A stretch of DNA of 64,000 nucleotides from Pseudomonas sp. TH41 (lineage in GTDB: Bacteria; Pseudomonadota; Gammaproteobacteria; Pseudomonadales; Pseudomonadaceae): contig NZ_JAEKFH010000006.1 of NCBI RefSeq assembly GCF_016650695.1, positions 434,001 to 498,000 on the forward strand, read 5' to 3'. The notes beneath the pieces are model-generated. The model worked only from the letters and a program-made list of their open reading frames with translations. It ran no database searches and was not told the origin of the DNA. Position numbers and translations under genes: made by a program. Shown piece after piece: positions 16,799 through 25,822 of the stretch (position 1 is the first letter of the stretch; every line of letters begins with the position of its first letter).

Positions 16799-18037
16799 AT
16801 GGCGCTTGACCTCGACGTTTTGCTGGCAGCCTGTGCCGATCGCCTGCCGCAGTTAGAGCAGCAGCGCCTGATGCTCTATGCCGGTGCCAATATCCCCAGC
16901 GCCCGAGCGATGGCGGCCTATAGTCCGGCACTCAGCGCGTACCCGGCGATGGGGCCGACTGACTGCAAGGAACAGCCGGAAACCGAGCTGGTCAGCGAGC
17001 TTGAACGTCGTGCCAGTCAGGCCGCCATGACGCTCTTCAACGCGGTATGGGCCGAAGTCAGGCTGGCCAGTTGTACGCTGGCCAACCTGGCCATTTTCCA
17101 TGCTTACTGCCAACCGGGCGATCGCGTGCTGGCACCGGCCGCTGAACATGGCGGGCATCTGAGTCAGCGCCGAGGCGGCACCCCGCAAATGGCTGGCCTG
17201 GTGGTCGAGGATCTGCCGTACGATCGCTCCGCCTGCCGGCTTGATACCGCACGCGCCGTCGAGTTGATCGAGCAATCCAAGCCCAGGCTGGTGATGTTGG
17301 GACGCAGCATCATGATCAAGGCCGACGATATTGCTCCCGTCGTGCAAGCCGCCCGCAGCGTGGGGGCCAAAACCCTGTTCGATGCCTCACATGTGCTGGG
17401 TCTGATTGCTGGAGGCGTGTACCCCAACCCGTTCGACTCGGGCGTCGATCTGATCAGCAGTTCCACTTATAAAACCTTGCCCGGACGGCCCCAAGGGCTG
17501 GTACTGGGGCGCGACCCGCGAGACGCGCAGCCGCTGCGTGATCTGCTCGACACGCGGATGCTCGCCAATTACGACGCGGGGCGACTTCCATCATTGTTGG
17601 TTACTCTGACCGAAGCCCAGGCCAATGGCGCCGAGTACGCGGCAAAAATCATCGCCAACAGCGCCGCATTGCACCGGTCACTGCACAACATCGGAATGCC
17701 TATCCTCGCGGCCAACAGCGGCGAGGTGCATACCCATCAGCTGTTGTTACCGTTAGCAAAAAGTGTGGATCCGCGGATGGTCATGACCGCGTTGCAGGCG
17801 CACGGCATCCTCATTGGTACGTGCGTCGACCCATCACTTGCCGGCCATCAGGCACTGCGGCTGGGTACTCAGTTCATCACCCGACAAGGGCTGGAAGCGA
17901 CGCACATGTCTGAAGTGGCCCGGCTGCTCGCTCAAGTATTGCAGGTGTCGCCGTGCGGACGTCTGCAAGCTTGTCCAGCCACGGAGACTGCGGCCTCCTC
18001 ACAACAAATCCGGGAGATGCTGGCGAGGTTTCACTAA
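16799..18037 (+). CDS. SHMT-like PLP enzyme, probably folate-independent aldolase
   Basis: 412-residue fold-type I PLP protein aligned by eye to serine hydroxymethyltransferase (SHMT). Kept: the His stacking on PLP (H117 in AAEHGGHLSQ), D195 and H198 (FDASHVLGL), Schiff-base K225 (SSTYKTLPG) and the carboxylate Arg in RLGTQFITRQ. Lost: the SEN motif reads GAN at residues 29-31, and the YAEGYPGKRYYGG block holding the Glu and Tyr residues needed for tetrahydrofolate chemistry is replaced (SAYPAMGPTDCK). This pattern suggests retro-aldol cleavage of a beta-hydroxy amino acid without folate. GGGAG precedes ATG 16799. Co-transcribed with gntR; malate synthase follows. Substrate unknown. Confidence 0.85.
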   Translation: MALDLDVLLAACADRLPQLEQQRLMLYAGANIPSARAMAAYSPALSAYPAMGPTDCKEQPETELVSELERRASQAAMTLFNAVWAEVRLASCTLANLAIFHAYCQPGDRVLAPAAEHGGHLSQRRGGTPQMAGLVVEDLPYDRSACRLDTARAVELIEQSKPRLVMLGRSIMIKADDIAPVVQAARSVGAKTLFDASHVLGLIAGGVYPNPFDSGVDLISSSTYKTLPGRPQGLVLGRDPRDAQPLRDLLDTRMLANYDAGRLPSLLVTLTEAQANGAEYAAKIIANSAALHRSLHNIGMPILAANSGEVHTHQLLLPLAKSVDPRMVMTALQAHGILIGTCVDPSLAGHQALRLGTQFITRQGLEATHMSEVARLLAQVLQVSPCGRLQACPATETAASSQQIREMLARFH

Positions 18038-18060
18038 TATCAATGGCTTTCAGTTGGAAT

Positions 18061-18080
18061 GCATATTGAATTCAAAATGC
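18061..18080. promoter_or_regulatory. Glyoxylate-regulon operator, site D (before malate synthase)
   Basis: GCATATTGAATTCAAAATGC, a 20-bp palindrome with one mismatched pair, between the SHMT-like gene and glcB, 70 bp before the glcB start. Confidence 0.8.
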
Positions 18081-18149
18081 AATATCGGTGACACTAGCGG
18101 CCTTTCACAACAGTGAGTATTCCGTTCCTGTGACGGAAGCGAGGACGCT

Positions 18150-20321
18150 ATGACCGATTTCCCGCGTAGAGTCACCCTGACAATCGCCCCGCAATTGCTA
18201 CGTTTTATCGAAGACGAAGCGCTGCCTGACACTGGTCTGGACAGCAACGTTTTCTGGAACGACTTGGATCAACTGGTCCACGACCTCGCACCTCGCAACC
18301 GTACTCTGTTGGACAAGCGCGATCTCCTGCAGGCGCAACTGGACGCTTGGCACCGTAACCATTTGGGGCCGGTGCAGGACAAGTCCACCTACCGCAGCTT
18401 CTTGCAATCGATTGGTTATCTGCAACCTGTGCGGACAGCAGTTACCGTGACCACCGCCAATGTGGACAGCGAAATTGCCACCCAGGCCGGTCCCCAACTG
18501 GTGGTTCCAATAATGAATGCGCGTTACGCGCTCAATGCGGCGAACGCCCGTTGGGGCTCTTTGTACGATGCGTTGTACGGTACAGATGCCATTGCCGATG
18601 AAGAGGGCGCGCGTAAGAACGCAGGGTTCAACGCGGCGCGCGGGCAGAAAGTCGTGGCCTATGCCCGCGCGTTTCTCGATAGGAGCGTGCCATTGGCGTC
18701 GGGGTCTCATGCCGACTCCACGCGCTACAGCGTCGAAAATGGCCAACTGCGAATCGCTTTGGCGGGCGGTACGACAACCGGGCTGAAGCATCCACAGCAG
18801 TGGGTGGGTTTTCAGGGGGACGCAGACTCGCCAAGTGCAATTTTGCTGTTGAACAACGGCCTGCACATCGAGATCCAGATTGATGGGGCCAGTGCCATCG
18901 GAGGCACCGACGCCGCGCAGATCAAAGACGTCGTATTGGAGGCAGCGCTGACCACCATCATGGATTGCGAAGACTCGGTGGCCGCGGTCGATGCCGCTGA
19001 CAAGGTCGTGGTGTATCGCAACTGGCTGGGGTTGATGAAAGGTGACCTGAGCGAAACTCTGGAAAAAAACGGGCGCTCCGTCATACGACGGCTCAACCCG
19101 GATCGCCAATGGTCTCGCGCGGACGGCTCATCACTGACGTTGCCGGGGCGCTCGCTGATGCTCGTGCGAAACGTCGGCCACCTGATGACCACTCCAGCGC
19201 TGCTGGACAACGAAGGACGCGAGGTGCCCGAAGGCATTCTGGACGCAGTAGTCACCAGTCTCGCGGCGATGCATGACCTCAAACATCGAGGCAATTCCCG
19301 CACCGGAAGCGTCTACATCGTCAAACCGAAAATGCACGGCCCTGATGAAGTGGCATTCACCGGTCAGTTGTTCAGTCGTGTCGAGCAGATGCTCGGGCTG
19401 CCGGCGAATACCTTGAAAATGGGCATCATGGACGAAGAACGGCGAACCACCCTTAATCTCAAGGCGTGTATTGCCCAGGCCACCGAGCGGTTAGTGTTCA
19501 TCAATACGGGCTTTCTTGATCGCACGGGTGACGAGATGCACACCTCCATGGAGGCCGGTCCGATGATGCGCAAGGGTGAAATGAAATCCAGCTCATGGCT
19601 CAAGGCTTATGAGCTCAACAACGTGCTGGTTGGCCTCGATTGCCAACTGCAGGGCAGGGCGCAGATTGGTAAGGGCATGTGGGCCATGCCGGATCTGATG
19701 AGCGCCATGCTGGAGCAGAAAGTGGCGCACCCCTTGGCCGGTGCGAGCACGGCGTGGGTCCCGTCACCCACGGCGGCCACACTCCACGCGATGCATTATC
19801 ACCAGGTTGACGTCACATCTGTGCAGAACCGGATAGCGCAGAATGCATCCGCGGGTGAAATCGCTGAACTGCAGGACCAGTTGCTGGATATGCCCGTGGG
19901 CCGCGTCGGTGATTGGGATCAACAAGCGATTACCGAGGAGTTGGAGAACAACGCACAGGGCCTTTTAGGCTATGTCGTGCGTTGGGTCGATCATGGGGTG
20001 GGGTGCTCGAAGGTGCCCGATATCCATGACGTCGGACTGATGGAGGACCGAGCGACCTTGCGGATATCCAGCCAGCATATGGCCAACTGGCTCAGGCACG
20101 GTGTGGTGAACCGCGAGCAAGTCATGGCGGTACTTAAGCGAATGGCGTTGGTCGTAGATGCCCAAAACGCTGGTGACGCTGCGTATCAGCCTATGTCGAA
20201 GAACTACGACGATTCGCTCGCGTTCACTGCTGCTTGTGCGCTGGTATTTCAAGGGACCGCTCAACCCAACGGATATACCGAACCCTTGCTGCACCGCTTC
20301 AGGCAGTCACGAAAGGAGTGA
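18150..20321 (+). CDS. glcB: Malate synthase G
   Basis: 723-residue monomeric Mg-dependent enzyme condensing glyoxylate and acetyl-CoA to malate. The length equals that of the E. coli enzyme. Recognised blocks: TTIMDCEDSVAAVD, KMGIMDEERRTTLNLKAC, TGDEMHTSMEAGPM and the catalytic Asp segment CSKVPDIHDVGLMEDRATLR. An operator of the TTGAATTCAA family 70 bp upstream puts it in the same regulon as the malic enzyme and aminotransferase. It is the likely sink for glyoxylate made by the module. A GC hairpin at 20345-20362 without T-run follows. Confidence 0.96.
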   Translation: MTDFPRRVTLTIAPQLLRFIEDEALPDTGLDSNVFWNDLDQLVHDLAPRNRTLLDKRDLLQAQLDAWHRNHLGPVQDKSTYRSFLQSIGYLQPVRTAVTVTTANVDSEIATQAGPQLVVPIMNARYALNAANARWGSLYDALYGTDAIADEEGARKNAGFNAARGQKVVAYARAFLDRSVPLASGSHADSTRYSVENGQLRIALAGGTTTGLKHPQQWVGFQGDADSPSAILLLNNGLHIEIQIDGASAIGGTDAAQIKDVVLEAALTTIMDCEDSVAAVDAADKVVVYRNWLGLMKGDLSETLEKNGRSVIRRLNPDRQWSRADGSSLTLPGRSLMLVRNVGHLMTTPALLDNEGREVPEGILDAVVTSLAAMHDLKHRGNSRTGSVYIVKPKMHGPDEVAFTGQLFSRVEQMLGLPANTLKMGIMDEERRTTLNLKACIAQATERLVFINTGFLDRTGDEMHTSMEAGPMMRKGEMKSSSWLKAYELNNVLVGLDCQLQGRAQIGKGMWAMPDLMSAMLEQKVAHPLAGASTAWVPSPTAATLHAMHYHQVDVTSVQNRIAQNASAGEIAELQDQLLDMPVGRVGDWDQQAITEELENNAQGLLGYVVRWVDHGVGCSKVPDIHDVGLMEDRATLRISSQHMANWLRHGVVNREQVMAVLKRMALVVDAQNAGDAAYQPMSKNYDDSLAFTAACALVFQGTAQPNGYTEPLLHRFRQSRKE

Positions 20322-20376
20322 GCGCTGCAAAGAGACGGCAATGGGCCCCTTCTGCAAGGGGCTCGTTCAATGAGTG

Positions 20377-21279
20377 TTACAGGTGGGCCGTTCTGATGGT
20401 TTCGATCAGTTGCCTTAATCCAGGATGGACCTGCCGGCGACTGGGGTAATACATAACCATAGGTTCACTGGTGCTGGCCCATGACGGCAATACCACCTCC
20501 AGGCGCCCATCAGCCACTTGCTGTGCCACGCGAAGTTCCAGGCAGTAGGCAAGGCCCAATCCATCTATGGCAGCGTCCAGGGCGATATCCGTTTCATTCA
20601 CGATGATTGGGCCGGGTACATCGATTTCACAAACGTCATCACCGTCGCCGAGTTCCCACTTGTAGATCGAGTTATCGCCAATCCGGATTCTGATGCATTC
20701 GTGCTGCAGTAGATCCTCCGGTTTTTCCGGGCGTCCGTGTCGCTCCAAGTAAAGCGGGGAGCCCACGACAACCCATTTCAACGGTTTGGTCAGTGGCACG
20801 GCGACCAGGTCCTGAGGAACAGTCGCACCGTAACGTATGCCGGCGTCGAAGCCTGTCTTGATGATGTCGACCATGTTGTCGTCGACAATGATTTCAAGCT
20901 TGATATCGGGATAGGTCTGGCAAAACCGGGTCACAATCGGCCCCAACAACAAGCGCGAGGCATCACGGGGCACATTGAGTCGCAACCTTCCCATGGGGGC
21001 ATTGCGATATTGCTCCAGTTCACCCATGGCCGCTTCTATTTGCCCGAATCCTAGTTCCAGACCTTCTACCAGCGCACTGCCGGCAGCCGTCGGCACGACG
21101 GAGCGACTGGTGCGATTGAGCAATTTGACGCCCAATCGATTTTCCAGATTACGCATGGCATGGCTGAGGGCTGATGTTGACACCCCCAGTTCCGCCGCTG
21201 CGAAACGGAAACTTCGGCGTCGGCAGATGACGGAGAAGACATTCAAATCAGCTAGATCGGCTCTGGATAAGGCAGGCAT
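20377..21279 (-). CDS. LysR-family regulator
   Basis: 300-residue LysR regulator; HTH at about 5-65 (FRFAAAELGVSTSALSHAMRNLENRLGVKLLNRTSRSV) and effector domain at about 90-290. It belongs to the group often placed next to oxidoreductases and efflux pumps. ATG 21279 (MPALSRADLADL) is preferred over the open frame to 21330. Divergent from the MFS gene 148 bp away, so it probably controls the MFS-SDR-dehydrogenase-AKR row. Confidence 0.9.
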   Translation of the reverse strand: MPALSRADLADLNVFSVICRRRSFRFAAAELGVSTSALSHAMRNLENRLGVKLLNRTSRSVVPTAAGSALVEGLELGFGQIEAAMGELEQYRNAPMGRLRLNVPRDASRLLLGPIVTRFCQTYPDIKLEIIVDDNMVDIIKTGFDAGIRYGATVPQDLVAVPLTKPLKWVVVGSPLYLERHGRPEKPEDLLQHECIRIRIGDNSIYKWELGDGDDVCEIDVPGPIIVNETDIALDAAIDGLGLAYCLELRVAQQVADGRLEVVLPSWASTSEPMVMYYPSRRQVHPGLRQLIETIRTAHL

Positions 21280-21427
21280 TCGGCGAGTTCTCGTGACGGG
21301 TTCATAAAGACGTGTGAAATGGCGCCTCATCGGCTCATTGAATTTTATTCAACGATACTTGCGTTATGATCATCTTGCACGAAATCGTTGAATCCAGCCT
21401 TCTGTTTTATCCAATACGCGAGTGTTT

Positions 21428-22666
21428 ATGTCCCACGTTGATAGCAAATTGCTTGATGAATCTTCAGGCGATGAGGTGGCGTCGCCCCAGCAAAGTTGCA
21501 CGAGTCAACGTCTAGCTATCCTGGCCCTCGGTGTGGGTGGATTTGCCATTGGCACTGGCGAATTCGTGATTATGGGTTTGTTGCCTGATGCGGCAAAAGA
21601 CCTCGCTATTTCCATTCCGGAGGCCGGTCACCTTATAAGTTTCTATGCCCTGGGCGTGGTCATTGGTGCGCCATTGCTGGCCGTTGCGGGAGGGCAATGG
21701 GCTCGTCGCAATTTCCTGATTGGGCTGATGGCGGTCTTCGCGCTCGGCAACTTTGCCAGTGCACTGGCACCGTCCTATCAGTCGATGCTCGTTGCCCGGC
21801 TGCTGACGGGCTTTCCCCACGGCACCTATTTTGGCGTGGCAGCGTTGGTCGCTGCTGGTTTGGTGGCGCGAGAGCTTCGAACGCAAGCGGTAGCCATGGT
21901 GCTGATGGGCCTTACGTTGGCGACGTTGTTCGGCGTACCGGCAACAGCGGCGGTGGGGCAGTGGTTTGGCTGGCGGACCGCCTTCCTGATCGTAGGCCTC
22001 ATAGCGTTGCTCGCTGCGGCAATGATCTGGCGTTTTGTGCGTTACGCTCCTGGAAATCGATCGTCCAGCCCTCTGCGTGAGCTTTCAGCGCTCAATCGCA
22101 GTCAGGTCTGGCTGACGCTCCTTATCGGCGCAATCGGTTTCGGGGGGATGTTCTCGGTCTTCAGCTATGTCAAGCCGACCATGATAGAGCTGACACATTT
22201 GCCCGAGGAAGTTGTGCCGATCGTGCTGACTCTGTTCGGCGCAGGCATGGTTGCCGGCAACCTTATCGGCTCCAGACTCGCCGACCGGGCGCTCTTGCCC
22301 ACGATCGGTGGAGTGCTGGTCTGGGCGACTATGGTTTTGACGCTCTTTGTATTCACCGCCAGCAACCCATGGCTGGCTCCGATGAATGTGTTCCTGGTAG
22401 GCACTTTGATTGCCCTGGGCCCTTGCTTGCAAACGCGCCTGATGGATGTGGCAGGTGAAGCCCAGACACTGGCGGCAGCCTTGAACCACTCGGCCTTCAA
22501 TGCGGCCAATGCGTTGGGTGCATGGCTGGGCGGGGTGACCATCTCCGCCGGTTTTGGCTGGGCCTCGACAGGTTGGGTGGGCGCACTGCTGGCATTAGGA
22601 GGGCTGGGTATATTTGCGGTTTCCATGATGTGGGCGAGCGATACGGACAACCGTGTAGCCGTGTGA
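21428..22666 (+). CDS. MFS efflux transporter (DHA1, AraJ/sugar-efflux type)
   Basis: 412-residue, 12-helix transporter. The motif FAIGTGEFVIMGLLPDAA in helix 1 and GFPHGTYFGVAALVAA in helix 5 are typical of the AraJ/CmlR/NepI group of drug:proton antiporters. A GTG at 21422 and an ATG at 21428 are both possible starts. First gene of a plus-strand row with an SDR and two further oxidoreductases. Export of a toxic or overflow metabolite is the usual role; the substrate is unknown. Confidence 0.88.
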   Translation: MSHVDSKLLDESSGDEVASPQQSCTSQRLAILALGVGGFAIGTGEFVIMGLLPDAAKDLAISIPEAGHLISFYALGVVIGAPLLAVAGGQWARRNFLIGLMAVFALGNFASALAPSYQSMLVARLLTGFPHGTYFGVAALVAAGLVARELRTQAVAMVLMGLTLATLFGVPATAAVGQWFGWRTAFLIVGLIALLAAAMIWRFVRYAPGNRSSSPLRELSALNRSQVWLTLLIGAIGFGGMFSVFSYVKPTMIELTHLPEEVVPIVLTLFGAGMVAGNLIGSRLADRALLPTIGGVLVWATMVLTLFVFTASNPWLAPMNVFLVGTLIALGPCLQTRLMDVAGEAQTLAAALNHSAFNAANALGAWLGGVTISAGFGWASTGWVGALLALGGLGIFAVSMMWASDTDNRVAV

Positions 22667-22723
22667 GGGACCCATTGTTCTTCTCTTCTAATGCCGGCAA
22701 TCGGCTCTAAACCAGGATTTCAA

Positions 22724-23578
22724 ATGACTCATCCTGCATTGATTCCAGGCGCTGTCGCGGTGATTACCGGCGGTGCCGCCGGTATCGGCCTGGCTGCGGC
22801 CAAGCGCTTCGCTCAACAAGGGCTGCGCATCTGTATTGCCGATCTCGGGGCCCAGCGTCTCGCAAAAGCTGTCGAAGAAGTCTGCGCATTGGCTGCGAAC
22901 GGCATTCAGGACGTTTTTGCTATTGAAACGGACGTCAGTCGTGTCGAAGACCTGCTCCGCCTGCAAGCGGCCGTTCGGGAGCGCTTCGGCGGTACGGATG
23001 TATTGATGAACAACGCCGGCATTCAACCCGGCAGCGGGATTTTCGGTCCTGCGCAAAATTGGCAGCGTGTCCTGGGTGTCAACTTGTGGGGTGTGATTCA
23101 TGGCTCGCAGGTGTTCGTACCCGAGATGATTAAGCGCGGTCGTCCGGGCCTCGTGATCAATACGGGTTCCAAACAGGGTATTACCACCCCGCCAGGTGAT
23201 CCTGTGTACAACGTTTCGAAAGCAGGACTGAAGGCGTTTACCGAAGCGTTGCAGCATGAGCTGCGTAACACCGCGGGCGGACAGATCAGCGCGCATCTGT
23301 TGATCCCGGGCTTTGTGTTCACAGAATTGTCTCGCAATGGCCGGCGCGAAAAACCCGCTGGCGCCTGGACGCCCGAACAGACCATCGACTTCATGATGGC
23401 GCGTCTCGACGCGGGAGATTTCTACATCCTGTGCCCAGACAACGACGTACCTCGTTCATTGGATGAACTGCGCATTCTTTGGGCCGCTGGTGACGTTGTC
23501 GAGAACCGCCCGGCACTGTCGCGCTGGCATCCGGACCATGCTGCAGCATTCGACGCGTTCATCAAACAACAGGGCTGA
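22724..23578 (+). CDS. Short-chain dehydrogenase/reductase
   Basis: 284-residue classical SDR with a Rossmann fold: cofactor motif TGGAAGIG near residue 16, NNAG, and the catalytic Ser...YNVSK (Tyr-x3-Lys). The C-terminus is longer than the 250-residue norm. AGGA lies ahead of ATG 22724. It lies 57 bp after the MFS gene and 68 bp before the next dehydrogenase. The substrate cannot be named. Confidence 0.88.
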   Translation: MTHPALIPGAVAVITGGAAGIGLAAAKRFAQQGLRICIADLGAQRLAKAVEEVCALAANGIQDVFAIETDVSRVEDLLRLQAAVRERFGGTDVLMNNAGIQPGSGIFGPAQNWQRVLGVNLWGVIHGSQVFVPEMIKRGRPGLVINTGSKQGITTPPGDPVYNVSKAGLKAFTEALQHELRNTAGGQISAHLLIPGFVFTELSRNGRREKPAGAWTPEQTIDFMMARLDAGDFYILCPDNDVPRSLDELRILWAAGDVVENRPALSRWHPDHAAAFDAFIKQQG

Positions 23579-23646
23579 AACAGCCTGAAAATGTTTGTCG
23601 GTGCTGCCCAAACACTCCGTTTCGCATCAATGAAGAGGACTGAACC

Positions 23647-24531
23647 ATGAAGGTAGGTTTCATAGGGTTGGGGCGCATGGGCGCCGGTATGGCTGCGAAT
23701 CTCGTGAAGGCCGGCCATGACGTGACCGTATTCAATCGCAGCCGCGCGAAGGCGGACGAGGTCGTGGCACTAGGAGCAAGGGCCGCCGCGACCGTGGCAG
23801 AGGCCTGCCAGGGTGAGGTGGTCATGACGATGCTCGCGAATGACGAAGCCGTCGAGAGCATGGTCTTCGACGAGGAAGGCGTGCTCGCGAGTCTTGCTGA
23901 AGGCACGATCCACATCTCCGCGAGCACGATCAGCGTCGCCCTGTCGCGGCGACTTTCGCAGAGCCACGCATTAAAAGGGCAGCGCTATGTCGCAGCGCCG
24001 GTCTTCGGACGTCCGGAGGCTGCGGCCGCTGGTCAGCTCTTCGTCGTTGCGGGCGGTACCGATGATGCGATCCGTGACGCCACGCCGTTGTTCGATGCCA
24101 TTGGCAAGCAGACGGTCATCATGTCCGACACGCCAAGCCTCGCCAATCTGGTGAAACTCAGCGGCAATTTCCTGATCGCTTCGGTGATCGAGTCACTCGG
24201 CGAAGCAATGGCGCTGGTCGGGAAGGCGGGTATCGACCGGCACCAATATCTCGAGCTACTGACGTCCTCGCTGTTCAATGTCCCGGTTTACAAGACCTAT
24301 GGCGGGTTGATCGCGGCGGAGCAGTTCGAACCGGCAGGCTTCGCCGCGCCACTCGGACAGAAGGACATCCGGTTGACCCTCGCTGCCGCCGAGGAACTGT
24401 GCGTCCCCATGCCGCTCGCCAGCCTCTTGCGCGACCGATTCCTGACCCTGATGGCGCATGGCGGTGAAACGCTGGATTGGTCGGCGATCGGCCATCTCCC
24501 CACGAAAGATGCCGGCGAAGGCTCGAGATGA
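23647..24531 (+). CDS. Beta-hydroxyacid dehydrogenase family (3-hydroxyisobutyrate dehydrogenase-like)
   Basis: 294-residue NAD(P)-dependent enzyme: nucleotide-binding GLGRMGAGMA at residues 6-15, NRS specificity loop after beta-2 (often NADP), substrate motif GAPVFGRPEAA-like (APVFGRPEAAAAGQ) and catalytic Lys in NLVKLSGNFL. Tartronate semialdehyde reductase, 3-HIBADH and beta-keto acid reductases share this plan. The codon choice from here to 25633 looks unlike the flanking genes (many CTC, GTC and TCG codons), hinting at acquisition from another genus. Confidence 0.88.
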   Translation: MKVGFIGLGRMGAGMAANLVKAGHDVTVFNRSRAKADEVVALGARAAATVAEACQGEVVMTMLANDEAVESMVFDEEGVLASLAEGTIHISASTISVALSRRLSQSHALKGQRYVAAPVFGRPEAAAAGQLFVVAGGTDDAIRDATPLFDAIGKQTVIMSDTPSLANLVKLSGNFLIASVIESLGEAMALVGKAGIDRHQYLELLTSSLFNVPVYKTYGGLIAAEQFEPAGFAAPLGQKDIRLTLAAAEELCVPMPLASLLRDRFLTLMAHGGETLDWSAIGHLPTKDAGEGSR

Positions 24532-24595
24532 TCGAACTCAACTGAAAGTGAGCGGCGACCGTCAGGATTCCTGAACATACCTTGGAGATTTCACA

Positions 24596-25633
24596 GTGGA
24601 ACAAATTGAAATCGGCTCGTCCGGACTGAAGACGTCGCGCATTGGCCTGGGCACATGGGCTATTGGGGGATGGAAGTGGGGGGGCACCGACGAACGACAA
24701 GCCATCGCCACCATCCGCTCGGCTGTGGAGCACGGCGTGACGCTGATCGACACCGCGCCGGTCTATGGCTTCGGCAATTCTGAGGAGATCGTGGGCAAGG
24801 CGCTCGCCGGGGGGCTGCGGGACAAGGTGCAGATCGCGACTAAGGCAGGCCTCGCCTGGAAAGACGGCAAGGTCTATCGCGATTCCCGGCCTGCGCGTCT
24901 CACCCAGGAAGTAGAGGATTCACTGCGGCGGCTTGGCACCGACACCATTGACCTCTACCAGATCCATTGGCCGGATCTGGAGACGCCGTTCGAGGAAACC
25001 GCATTGGCTCTCGAGAAGCTGCGCCTGGCGGGCAAGATTCGGGCGATCGGCGTCAGCAATTTCTCGCCGGCGCAGTTGGAAGCATTCCGCGCCGTTGCCA
25101 GGGTCGACGCCGTTCAGCCACCGTACAATTTGTTCGAGCGGGAGATGGAAGTCGATGTGCTCCCGTATGCCAACAAGACAGGTCTTACGGTCCTGAGCTA
25201 TGGCGCGCTCTGCCGCGGGCTTCTCTCCGGCAGGATGAGCGCATCCACCACCTTCGACGGCGACGATCTGCGAAAGGTCGATCCGAAATTCCAGGGCGAT
25301 CGTTTCTCGCACTATCTCGCCGCCGTGGATGAACTCGCCGCCCTGGCGCGGCAGCGCTTCGGCAAATCCGTGCTCGCGCTCGCCGTGAGGTGGGTACTCG
25401 ACCAGGGTCCGACAATCGCGCTGTGGGGCGCGCGCCGCCCGGATCAACTCGACCCGATCAGCGAAATCAGTGGCTGGCAAATCGACGAGGCGAGCAAGCG
25501 CGAGATCGACGCTATTCTCGCGCGCTGTATCCAGAGTCCGGTCTCGCCCGCCTTCATGGCCCCGCCACTGACGCGGCCTGACCTCGGGGGCGATGTTGCC
25601 CACGCTTGTCAACAGGCCTTGGCAGGCCGTTGA
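24596..25633 (+). CDS. Aldo/keto reductase (GTG start)
   Basis: 345-residue AKR with a TIM barrel. The catalytic tetrad is visible: Asp and Tyr in IDTAPVYGFGNSEE, Lys in QIATKAGLAW and His in LYQIHWPD. Reduces carbonyls or oxidises sugars with NADP(H). The start is GTG 24596 with TTGGAG 8 nt ahead; no ATG fits. Last gene of the MFS-SDR-dehydrogenase-AKR row and followed by an inverted repeat. Three oxidoreductases in a row suggest a short pathway acting on a polyol or sugar-like compound (inference). Confidence 0.88.
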   Translation: MEQIEIGSSGLKTSRIGLGTWAIGGWKWGGTDERQAIATIRSAVEHGVTLIDTAPVYGFGNSEEIVGKALAGGLRDKVQIATKAGLAWKDGKVYRDSRPARLTQEVEDSLRRLGTDTIDLYQIHWPDLETPFEETALALEKLRLAGKIRAIGVSNFSPAQLEAFRAVARVDAVQPPYNLFEREMEVDVLPYANKTGLTVLSYGALCRGLLSGRMSASTTFDGDDLRKVDPKFQGDRFSHYLAAVDELAALARQRFGKSVLALAVRWVLDQGPTIALWGARRPDQLDPISEISGWQIDEASKREIDAILARCIQSPVSPAFMAPPLTRPDLGGDVAHACQQALAGR

Positions 25634-25657
25634 AAAACTCGATTCCAACAGCACCCG

Positions 25658-25728
25658 CCCGCCAGATTTGATGGTTTTCAACTGATCAGACCTGGCGGGT
25701 CCCTTAGCCTGATCGCGGGCTTTTTATA
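25658..25728 (+). terminator. Inverted repeat with T-run after the aldo/keto reductase
   Basis: CCCGCCAG/CTGGCGGG arms around a partly pairing loop (25658-25700), then a short AGCC...GGCT stem running into TTTTT at about 25724. A reasonable terminator for the upstream row. Confidence 0.6.
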
Positions 25729-25822
25729 CCCATTCGCGCGCCTCAACGTGTTCGACCGTTCTGTAATTTTGGCGGCTGTCGTGCGCAGCACTAATAAAAG
25801 CTATTTTTCTCTCTGGTAGCCC

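Noticed and set aside
14702..18037. Beta-hydroxyaspartate cycle cluster (bhcABCD)
   Set aside because: Only a bhcA-like aminotransferase is present. The D-threonine-aldolase-like, dehydratase and reductase genes and the IclR regulator of that cluster are absent.
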